From contig JBLIRR010000061.1 in assembly GCA_049472395.1 (NCBI GenBank), positions 1 to 31,028 on the forward strand: 31,028 nucleotides of DNA. The letters run 5' to 3'. The DNA is from JBLIRR01 sp049472395. GTDB taxonomy: Bacteria > SZUA-182 > DTGQ01 > JBLIRR01. Of this stretch, positions 1-7,437 are shown piece after piece. Position 1 is the first letter of the stretch. The number at the start of each line of letters is the position of its first letter. Both the position numbers and the translations under genes were made by a program. The notes below the pieces were generated by a model that was not told where the DNA came from, did not search any database, and saw only the letters and a list, made by a program, of their open reading frames with translations.

Positions 1-821
1 GGGCATACTCCTATATTATGAAACCGATTAATATGGATTATCTTCACGTAGTGTTAGAGAAGGCGTTAGAAAAACAATGCTTATCCATGGACAATAAGCG
101 CCTTTTATGGGAACTGCAAGAAGCGAATGAAAAATTAAAAGAGATGGATCGCCTAAAATCAGCGTTCGTGGCGATGGTTTCTCATGAATTCAAAAACCCC
201 CTTGTCGTGTTGCAGCTTTCTCTAGGCCACGTGCTTGAAGGAAAGATGGGTGAGCTTAATTCAAAGCAACAAAAATTCCTTCGTATAGGCAAGAGCGAGA
301 TAGACCGTCTTCTTAGATTGGTGACGGACCTTTTGGATATATCCAAAATAGAGGCAGGAAAGATGGAGTTGAAAAAAGAAAATATTGATCTGCCTTTATT
401 GATGAATAAAATAATCACTCCTTACGAAGATTTGATATCTAAAAAACAGATTGATTTACAGGTTCATATAGAGCAGGATATAGGCTCTCTGGTCGCTGAT
501 AAGGATAAACTGAGTCAAGTGATTATTAATCTGTTCAATAATGCAATAAAATATATTCCACCGGCAGGGAAGATAGGTATCCAGGTGTCAAGAACCGGCA
601 ATGAGATTTGTTTTGAAATTTCTGATACAGGGCCAGGCATTTCCCAGAAGGATCTCTCAAAGATATTTGATAAATTTGAACGTATTATTGCTGAAAGCCA
701 GGAGGGAACAGGATTGGGTCTCCCTATAGCCAAATATATTGTAGAGCTTCATAAGGGAAGAATTTGGGTAGAAAGTACCGTTGGCATGGGAAGCTCTTTT
801 TTCTTTGTAATGCCTTCATAA
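1..821 (+). CDS. Sensor histidine kinase with N-terminal receiver domain (5' end outside window)
   Basis: This is the C-terminal part of a hybrid signalling protein. An ATG at 18 could serve as a start, but the frame is open to the window edge and reads GAYSYIMKPINMDYL, the typical end of a CheY-like receiver (the conserved Lys-Pro before the last helix). So the gene very probably begins upstream. A coiled linker follows, then a HisKA domain with the H-box SHEFKNP (phospho-acceptor His at 183-185). The HATPase domain has an N-box (NLFNNAIKY), G1 (DTGPGIS), F-box (FDKFERI) and G2 (GTGLGLPIAKYI). No membrane segment is visible, so this portion is cytosolic. All catalytic boxes look intact. The signal sensed lies outside the window. 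Confidence 0.9.
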   Translation, partial: AYSYIMKPINMDYLHVVLEKALEKQCLSMDNKRLLWELQEANEKLKEMDRLKSAFVAMVSHEFKNPLVVLQLSLGHVLEGKMGELNSKQQKFLRIGKSEIDRLLRLVTDLLDISKIEAGKMELKKENIDLPLLMNKIITPYEDLISKKQIDLQVHIEQDIGSLVADKDKLSQVIINLFNNAIKYIPPAGKIGIQVSRTGNEICFEISDTGPGISQKDLSKIFDKFERIIAESQEGTGLGLPIAKYIVELHKGRIWVESTVGMGSSFFFVMPS

Positions 822-996
822 AGGTCGATTTTCCTCCTGATAGCCTTTCATATTTGACCTCTTTAATCGATCTTCTCATGATGATGCTTTTTATTTGCTA
901 TAGATTCACCATAGGCGAATAAACGTTTCAGTGTCCTATCACTCGCTCCTCCACGAAGTACCTTGATAAATTTTCATTCTAACCTTTCAATTCAGA

Positions 997-2187
997 CTAT
1001 CGAGGATCAACAGGAAAGTCGACCGTAAACGCAGTATATTTCCCTTTTTCACTCATTACGTCTATATTGCCATGGTGGTCTTTAATAATACCATCGCTAA
1101 TGTTAAACCCAGACCAGTTCCTTTTTGATCCCTTTTCGTGGTGTAAAAAGGATCAAATATGAGTTCCAGCTTTTCCTTGTCAATCCCTGTACCACTGTCC
1201 GAGACTATGATACGAATATAGTGTGTTCCTTTAATTTGTATATTATCAGCACTAATTTGCAGGCATTTATTTGAATCAGGAAAAGGATACTTCTCATTTA
1301 AGGCATCTTTTGCATTGATAATCAGATTAATAAATACCTGTTCAAGCTGGTCAACTCGCCCTTTTATGGGGGCAAAATATTATTCTTATATTATTTAATA
1401 GCTTTTATAGTTTTATTTATTTCTTTTTTTTGAAGATCTCTATACGCTTTTTTTAAATCTGAAATAAATTTCCTTATCTCTCGCATATCTCTAGCTACAG
1501 TTATAATACCGAATATCTGCCCATGACTGTCTTTCATTATTGAACCGTATAAATTGACTGGTATCTCTTTTTCTTCTTTGCTTAAATAAACCATATTGAC
1601 TAATTCTTCTTTTATTGCGGTAATAATTTTTCTTTCTCGTTCTTCAGAGAGCATAGGTAATAATGCTGCTATTGATGTGCTTATCTCTTCAACTGTTTTT
1701 CTAAATTTTTCTTTCTGTTCTTCAGCCCCTTTTCCATATATGAGGTACTCGTGGAGAGTAAGAAGAAGCTGTTGAATGGTCACCTCCATATTATCTCGAT
1801 GAGAAAATGACAATTACTGAATACTCAAGATAATTTCCTTTACTTTTGTATCGATGATTTTTATGTCTTTTGCACATTCCACTTTTAACAGATCAGAAAT
1901 AGAAAGCATTTGGTGTGCTAATTTTTCTATTTCAAGAATACCTTGATTGGTGACGGATAAATTTGAACTGTATCCACATAGGATGCTGCCTGAAAAATAA
2001 TAGTCGCTCCAGATCCAACTTTTTGTATGCTCCACATACTAATCGCGCTTAGGCTGATTACTAAAATCAATATAAATATAATTCCTAATAAGAGTTTACC
2101 TCTAATAGATGCTGTTATTCTCAACATAGGTCCTCTTATCTCCTTATATAGTGAACTGATCGAAAGATCAGGCTCTCCCCAAAACAA
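997..2187 (-). pseudogene. Decayed membrane-bound sensor histidine kinase
   Basis: Three broken pieces in one orientation add up to a kinase related to the intact one at 12318-14303. The first piece (about 2130-1975) has a membrane segment (LLLGIIFILILVISLSAIS). It runs by frameshift into a short helical stretch ending near 1814. The second piece (1813-1391) has a helical region and only the last part of a PAS domain (ITVARDMREIRKFISDL). It stops exactly where a HisKA domain should begin. The third piece (about 1380-997) is a HATPase starting at RVDQLEQVFINLIINA with DSGTGID and GTGLGL, then a frameshift just after GLGLT. The remaining frame ends DFPVDPR at 997-999. The phospho-acceptor histidine region and most of the PAS are missing, so the product cannot signal. 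It lies 50 bp downstream of an intact response-regulator gene. Confidence 0.8.
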
Positions 2188-2237
2188 ATGATATTCGGGC
2201 CGGATGACCTATCGGTGATGAAGGGATATAAAATTCT

Positions 2238-2930
2238 TTAAACCCCGTATTTATTCTCTGTAAACACCCATTGTACCGCATATTGAATGAGCTTATTAAA
2301 ATCTTCAAGCTTTAGTTTATCTTTTATATGAGAGCGGTAGGTTTCAATTGTCTTCATACTCACGTTTAAATTTTTTGCTATTTGATTGGTTCCGAAACCT
2401 TGACCGAGTAAACGAAATACTTCCAATTCGCGGTCAGTGAGAAGATCCGCAATAGAATCGGATTCACCTATCTGACCATTAAAAAATCGATTGATTAATT
2501 TGGATGAAAGGGTATCACTGAGATAGATCTTTCCATCTAAGATGTGGTGGATCGCCGTGACCACTTTCGAAGCTGTCTCTTCCTTTCTAATATAGCCCTT
2601 TGCCCCCGCCCTAAGGGCTCGTTCAGCATACAGGGACTCATCAAGCATGGAAAGAACAAGAATAAGGATATGGGGATATCGTGTTTTAATATCTTTGATA
2701 AGCTCAATGCCGCTCGATCCCCTCTTAAGATAAAGATCAACAATTGCCATATCAGGTTTCAATTCCTCAATTAAGATTAGCGCATCATGGGGATTATCAG
2801 CTTCCCCGCACACTTCAAGTTTTGTATCATGATTAATAAGCTGGCTCACTGCTTGCCGCATAAGGGGGTGGTCATCAACAATCAGAATCCTCGTACACCC
2901 TATCTTCTTCTCATTTTGATATTTTCTCAT
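2238..2930 (-). CDS. NarL/FixJ-family response regulator (receiver + LuxR HTH)
   Basis: A DNA-binding response regulator of 230 residues, normal for the family. The receiver domain (about 13-130) has acidic D19/D20, phospho-acceptor D65 (AIVDLYL), S94 and K116. The LuxR-type helix-turn-helix occupies about 163-225 (LTDRELEVFRLLGQGFGTNQIAK, then TIETYRSHIKDKL). The start is supported by AAGGAGAGAGG directly before the ATG. It follows the NarX-like kinase gene by 48 bp in the same orientation and is the obvious cognate partner. The target promoters are not evident from the window. Confidence 0.93.
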   Translation of the reverse strand: MRKYQNEKKIGCTRILIVDDHPLMRQAVSQLINHDTKLEVCGEADNPHDALILIEELKPDMAIVDLYLKRGSSGIELIKDIKTRYPHILILVLSMLDESLYAERALRAGAKGYIRKEETASKVVTAIHHILDGKIYLSDTLSSKLINRFFNGQIGESDSIADLLTDRELEVFRLLGQGFGTNQIAKNLNVSMKTIETYRSHIKDKLKLEDFNKLIQYAVQWVFTENKYGV

Positions 2931-2978
2931 CCTCTCTCCTTCTCCCTTTAGGTTGTTTAGATTTACCTCATCCCATTT

Positions 2979-5270
2979 TCATGCTCCTGCGCAATGTATA
3001 AGCTCTCTGGGGTAATACCCATGTGACGCAGGGGATGTGCGCACACACACGGTAATTATAGTCCCGCCCTTCCTATTTCTTTTTAGATCAAATGAAGCCC
3101 CTATAAGTCTTGAGCGGTAGCGCATAATATCCAAACCCTTGCCCTTCTTATTTATGTTGCTGTGCTGGAAATCCACGCCATCATTTTTAATGCTCATAAT
3201 CATTGTGCTTCCGGTTGACGTAAGGTGAATTTGAATATGCTTTGCATGTCCATGCTTGATGGCATTATTAATAGCCTCCTGAGCAATGCGATAAAGGTGC
3301 GCTGCTATAGCATTGTTATAAATACGGATCGGCTCTTTACAGAGAAATTGGCATGAAATACCACACATTCTTTGTATGGTTGACGCCAATTCTTGTAAAG
3401 CTGAGGCAAGCCCCTCCGGATCATTAACTATAGGAGTTAACGCCTTTATCACACTGCGAAGAAGGCCCATCGCGTTATTGACATGTTCTCCTATCTGCAC
3501 CGCAATAGTTGCTTCAGGTAAAGATTTTTCAGTCAAATTTTGTTCCAATACCTTGGCCATGCATGAAATACCGGTAAATTCCTGGCCCAGCACATCATGA
3601 AGATCATGGCCGATACGCTCCTGTTCCCTTCTGGATATATCTAATAGTTCCCCCTCCAGAAGTATGAGTTTGTTTTCCATCCTCTTATGTTTAATTGTTT
3701 CAGTAATAATATGGGAAGATGTTTTAAGGATAGCTATATCTTCCTCCAGCCACACATGATGAAAACTGCATTCTTCAAAGCCCATGCACCCATAATAGTC
3801 CTCATTTATGAAAAGTGGAGTCACCAGAATCGATTTAACCTTCCGCTTCCGCAGAAGGGCCACCATATTCTTATCAGGAATTTCTTCAATATCATAATAA
3901 TTGATGACCTGATTATTTTTCATTATCTCCATCCATAAGGGGGAGATATATGCTTTCCTGCCTTCTGACTTTCCATTATCCGGCCCCATTGCCTGAGCGA
4001 CCCACGTAAAGACACGCTCCATAACATTTTTTCTCGTATTATATTCACAAATATATGCCCGGCAGGCGCCAAAGGTTCTTCCCATTATTTCTAACGAAGC
4101 CTGTTGAAACCTATTAATATCCTTTATATATAAAGCCTTATTGGAAATAATCTTAAGCATCTCTTCATAAAGCAGTCTTTTCTTTAAATTCTCCTCCGCC
4201 TTCTTGCGCAGGGTGATGTCCCTGAAGATACTTTGAACTATTTTTTTCTCGCCAACCTCTATCACACTCGAGCTTATCTCCACGGGAATCTTCCGTCCAT
4301 CCTTATGGCATATAAAAATATCCTCTCCAATCCCATTTTTTGTGTATACCGCATTATTAAATATCTGCGTGTAACGCTCAGCATCATCCGGAGAATGAAG
4401 CTGTGAGTAATGCATACCAACAATTTCTTTCGCCGGTCTTCCAAGAAGGACCTCGGCTTTCCTGTTCACCTCAATTATGCCTCCTGTTTCCTTATCACAC
4501 TCTATTATCGCATCATTTGCCGACTCAATCAGAATACGATATTTTTGCTCGGACTCGCGTAAAGCGCTTTCAATCTGCCGACGTTCTATGACCATTTGAT
4601 AAAATGAGTGCATAAGGTCGACAACCTCATGATTACAACTGTCCATGATAAATTGATCTGTTTCTTTCCCTTCACCGAATGCCTTTATCGATTGTGATAA
4701 TTGGGTAAGCGGATTGACAATGTTAAAGCTCAGGAGAATTCCTATAGCCCCTCCAAGCAGGGCAATAGCCAAAGTCACATATAAAATGCTCCTGCGCGCG
4801 GCCTTCGCCTTGAGCACAATATCACTCTCATCCATACCCACGTGAAGATGAGCCCCCAATCCCTTGATAAGCGGATAGCCTATCTCCAAAATAGGGCCCT
4901 CCGAAGAAGAAAAATAGCGCAGGTCCGGTTCATGAAGAATAAAAGGATTATGATGTCTCAAATCCTTGGGAAAACCATTCTCGAACGTATGGGCAAAGAT
5001 CTCATTTCGAAATCCCATTGCATAGGCAAATTTAATATCATCACTGAGGTTGACCACCTTCTTAAGGGCTTCCTTCACATACAAGACCTCGCCATTGATG
5101 ATATGAGAGACGAGATTATCTGAGAGCATTTGCACTATACTGATAACCTGCTTCTCAAGTTGTTTCTCCAGTGCTTTTCTCATAATGCGGCTCACCAGAA
5201 GCGAGGAGAAAAGACCGATACTTGCAGAGATAGCCACTACTAAGAGGATAATCTTAGTCCGAAATTTCAT
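2979..5270 (-). CDS. NarX/DegS-type sensor histidine kinase (HAMP-PAS-GAF-HisKA_3)
   Basis: The start was chosen at 5270, where AGGAGG sits 7 nt before the ATG; the open frame runs further to 5321 but overlaps the upstream gene. The 763-residue product has a membrane segment (about 5-27), an extracytoplasmic sensor of about 130 residues, a second membrane segment (about 161-185) and a HAMP region. A PAS domain (about 240-360, ending RDITLRKKAEENL) and a GAF domain (about 370-530) follow. The HisKA_3 dimerisation domain has ERIGHDLHDVLGQ, with the His of DLHD (near 558) as the likely phospho-site. The HATPase C-terminus has AQEAINNAIKHG and GKGLDIM. The binding-protein gene lies 11 bp upstream and the regulator 48 bp downstream, so the kinase probably reads the occupancy of the periplasmic binding protein. 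Confidence 0.92.
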   Translation of the reverse strand: MKFRTKIILLVVAISASIGLFSSLLVSRIMRKALEKQLEKQVISIVQMLSDNLVSHIINGEVLYVKEALKKVVNLSDDIKFAYAMGFRNEIFAHTFENGFPKDLRHHNPFILHEPDLRYFSSSEGPILEIGYPLIKGLGAHLHVGMDESDIVLKAKAARRSILYVTLAIALLGGAIGILLSFNIVNPLTQLSQSIKAFGEGKETDQFIMDSCNHEVVDLMHSFYQMVIERRQIESALRESEQKYRILIESANDAIIECDKETGGIIEVNRKAEVLLGRPAKEIVGMHYSQLHSPDDAERYTQIFNNAVYTKNGIGEDIFICHKDGRKIPVEISSSVIEVGEKKIVQSIFRDITLRKKAEENLKKRLLYEEMLKIISNKALYIKDINRFQQASLEIMGRTFGACRAYICEYNTRKNVMERVFTWVAQAMGPDNGKSEGRKAYISPLWMEIMKNNQVINYYDIEEIPDKNMVALLRKRKVKSILVTPLFINEDYYGCMGFEECSFHHVWLEEDIAILKTSSHIITETIKHKRMENKLILLEGELLDISRREQERIGHDLHDVLGQEFTGISCMAKVLEQNLTEKSLPEATIAVQIGEHVNNAMGLLRSVIKALTPIVNDPEGLASALQELASTIQRMCGISCQFLCKEPIRIYNNAIAAHLYRIAQEAINNAIKHGHAKHIQIHLTSTGSTMIMSIKNDGVDFQHSNINKKGKGLDIMRYRSRLIGASFDLKRNRKGGTIITVCVRTSPASHGYYPRELIHCAGA

Positions 5271-5281
5271 GATAGTTCCTC

Positions 5282-6226
5282 CTACTGTATCCTCTCCATA
5301 AAATGAAATTCTCGTGCCCATTTTTCTAATTCAGCAAGGTCTCGCTCCTGCACTTTAGTAAAACCATTGGCTATCTGCATCCCCTCCCAGCTGCAGGATT
5401 TCACGGCTCTATCTTCAGGCTGAAAATCAAGAATTGCATCCTTCACCCTGGTTAATAACTGATCGGGGATCTCCTTATTTGCCACGACATAAAAGGATGG
5501 ATACGATTGCGATACGAAAATTATTTTAATAATACCTTCCTCTGCCAATTTGTCAGCATAGGTTTGTGATATACAGCCGGCATCGAAGCGTCCTGACGCA
5601 ACCGCATTAGCACAATTGTAATGGGAACCGGTATAGGCGTAAGTCGCTAAATCCTTAAGCACCACGCCATGCTCATAAAGAATTACCCGTGGGATAAGAT
5701 GCCCCGAGGTTGAGCTGACGTTGCCAAAGGCAAAACGTGAGCCCTTAAGGTCCTCAACTTTTTGAATAGAGCTGTTTTTTGCCGTAATGATCGCTGAACG
5801 GCATTCTGCTTCGCCTTGCCTGTTTAATCCATTTACCAATGGAATAAAGCCATACTTTTTCTGGCTCAGTATATATGTTCCGCATTCCAAAGCTGCAAAC
5901 TGCACCACTCCCTGAGCCAGTTCATCAATAATCTTCTCCTCTCCTGTAGAAAAACGGGGCCACAATTTATATCCGGTTCTCTTTTCCAGATAGTCTAAGA
6001 AGAACATATAGGTACTCACATCTTCCTGGGGATTCAGACATATGGTAAAGGTGAAAAACAGCACATTGGGATCATGCGCGCGGGCCGGTCCATCTCCTTC
6101 ATGCTCACTTATAATATCCGCAAGGTCGATAGTTTCCCTTTCATGATTATAATCAGAGAAAATCAGCATAAAAAATATGCCTCCTATCAGCCCCAGGAAT
6201 ATAATGATCGAGGAAAAATTTCTCAC
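5282..6226 (-). CDS. PhnD-like periplasmic substrate-binding protein, membrane-anchored
   Basis: Starts with GTG; the Shine-Dalgarno site is weak. An N-terminal hydrophobic segment (about 6-23, SSIIIFLGLIGGIFFMLIF) has no lipobox and no clear cleavage site, suggesting a membrane tether. Residues about 54-300 match the phosphate/phosphonate-type binding protein fold (PhnD/TorT-like), with characteristic phrases such as ALECGTYIL, EDLKGSRFAFGNVSSTSGHL and DAGCISQTYADKL. No ABC permease or ATPase gene is nearby. Instead the gene is followed by a membrane kinase and a response regulator, so the protein most likely acts as a sensory co-receptor in a three-component system rather than in uptake. 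The ligand cannot be deduced; phosphorus oxyanions or other small anions are possible. Confidence 0.87.
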   Translation of the reverse strand: MRNFSSIIIFLGLIGGIFFMLIFSDYNHERETIDLADIISEHEGDGPARAHDPNVLFFTFTICLNPQEDVSTYMFFLDYLEKRTGYKLWPRFSTGEEKIIDELAQGVVQFAALECGTYILSQKKYGFIPLVNGLNRQGEAECRSAIITAKNSSIQKVEDLKGSRFAFGNVSSTSGHLIPRVILYEHGVVLKDLATYAYTGSHYNCANAVASGRFDAGCISQTYADKLAEEGIIKIIFVSQSYPSFYVVANKEIPDQLLTRVKDAILDFQPEDRAVKSCSWEGMQIANGFTKVQERDLAELEKWAREFHFMERIQ

Positions 6227-6301
6227 ATTCTTTTATTCGCCTTATTTAAATTGTCATAATAGAAAAGATAAGTAAATAATTATTATTATACAAAATTGAT
6301 T

Positions 6302-6372
6302 ATAATAAATCCATTTCCTAATTTTCAATCAGGTGTGGTCTGAATTTTATCTAAGGGATTTTCCTATTACGC
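6302..6372. repeat. 71-bp direct repeat, copy 1
   Basis: Matches 7123-7193 at 69 of 71 positions (mismatches at 6321/7142 and 6351/7172). The core reads CAATCAGGTGTGGTCTGAAT. The right end covers the stop codon and last codon of the SWIM gene. Confidence 0.9.
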
Positions 6373-6924
6373 GGAAATATTCTTAACCATACAGTCAATA
6401 AATTCTTCCCATTTTTCATCAGGAATACCGTATGTATTTGATAATTGCATTATCTTCTGAGCAATTGCCCAGTGTTTGAGAATATCCGGCTCTAAAAAAG
6501 CAATCAAATCTCTTTTGAAGTCAGGATTATTATGGGCGGCCTTTATAATAATTTGAACTAATTGTTCATGAGAACACTGATTGAGTTTGGTTATGAATGA
6601 GGGCAATGAATTATTTTTCTTTTTTTCCTCATTAATATATTTGGATTTTTCATCGATGAAATTCAGCAACACTGCAACTATATGTTTACATATGTAATTA
6701 TCACTGGGGCAATTGCAGCGAGAATTGATACGCCCCTCTTCTTCCAAAATATTTACCTTATAAATGCCGAAGGTACCCTTGACTTGGGCTTTAATTACTT
6801 TATGTTCATGATCATATTCCATTTCATAGATCATACCTCTATTGTAATAACTGCATCCTCTTCGGAAAACTTTAAATCCTGTAGAGTGTTCAATCCATTC
6901 TTTAGTCACATCCTCGATTTTCAT
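6367..6924 (-). CDS. SWIM zinc-finger domain protein
   Basis: A 185-residue protein with a SWIM-type zinc-binding motif CxCx6CxH: C70, C72, C79 and H81 in RCNCPSDNYICKH. The N-terminal half (about 15-65) is the usual SWIM-associated strand-rich segment (FRRGCSYYNRGMIYEM, then VKGTFGIYKV). The C-terminal half is helical (SHEQLVQIIIKAAHNNPDFKRDL), as in stand-alone bacterial SWIM proteins and SWI/SNF helicase partners. SWIM domains bind DNA or protein; no helicase is adjacent here. The last codons lie inside a 71-bp direct repeat, suggesting the gene moved or was duplicated as a unit. AAGG 10 nt upstream supports the start. Confidence 0.85.
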   Translation of the reverse strand: MKIEDVTKEWIEHSTGFKVFRRGCSYYNRGMIYEMEYDHEHKVIKAQVKGTFGIYKVNILEEEGRINSRCNCPSDNYICKHIVAVLLNFIDEKSKYINEEKKKNNSLPSFITKLNQCSHEQLVQIIIKAAHNNPDFKRDLIAFLEPDILKHWAIAQKIMQLSNTYGIPDEKWEEFIDCMVKNISA

Positions 6925-7437
6925 GTAAATACCTTTTTCTATGATTAAAAATTTTATAATGATCGCTTACACAAAACAGCGCGCCACAAGAATATTCGTA
7001 TCCGCTTAAGAGAAAAACAAAGAGTATTTCGATTTAATTATTAATATATGAAATATTATTAATTACCGCAATAGGGGTTGGACCTGATTTTTTTATCAGG
7101 GGAACTCTTATGAAAATTTATCATAATAAATCCATTTCCTACTTTTCAATCAGGTGTGGTCTGAATTTTATGTAAGGGATTTTCCTATTACGCACACACA
7201 ATGTGCCCCTTACCATGCCGTGAGCTTAGAAAAATCCTCAATAGCGGGTGACTGTAAAGCATTAAAAAAGGTGTCATCTGTGCCACACGAAAAGCATATA
7301 ATGAACCTCATCTTCACATATTTTACATTAAATTCATTTTTTTACTATGCTTATCATGCGTCTTCAATTATAATAAAAGCATACAAGGATGAGATTTCAT
7401 GAACATATCAATTACTAATAGATGAAGAGGAGTTATC
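6925..7437. other. Intergenic region with second repeat copy and NfnAB upstream DNA
   Basis: AT-rich DNA between divergent genes. It holds a small hairpin (CCTGAT, T-loop, ATCAGG at 7083-7100) and repeat copy 2 (7123-7193). A TATAAT at 7369-7374 may be the -10 for the downstream gene, but no convincing -35 was found. The open frame at 7154-7402 has no family resemblance or good ribosome site and was not called. Confidence 0.5.
7123..7193. repeat. 71-bp direct repeat, copy 2
   Basis: Second copy of the repeat at 6302-6372, in the same orientation and offset by 821 bp. The sequence on the right diverges immediately after CCTATTACGC. Here it overlaps no gene. Confidence 0.9.

Noticed and set aside
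863..973. Minus-strand open frame of 36 codons (FIKVLRGGASDRTLKRLF...)
   Set aside because: It looks coding-like but has no start codon and no family I recognise; too short to call, though it may belong to the decayed zone next to it.
7154..7402. Plus-strand frame of 82 codons before nfnAB
   Set aside because: No ribosome site, overlaps the 71-bp repeat, and the composition looks like random AT-rich translation.
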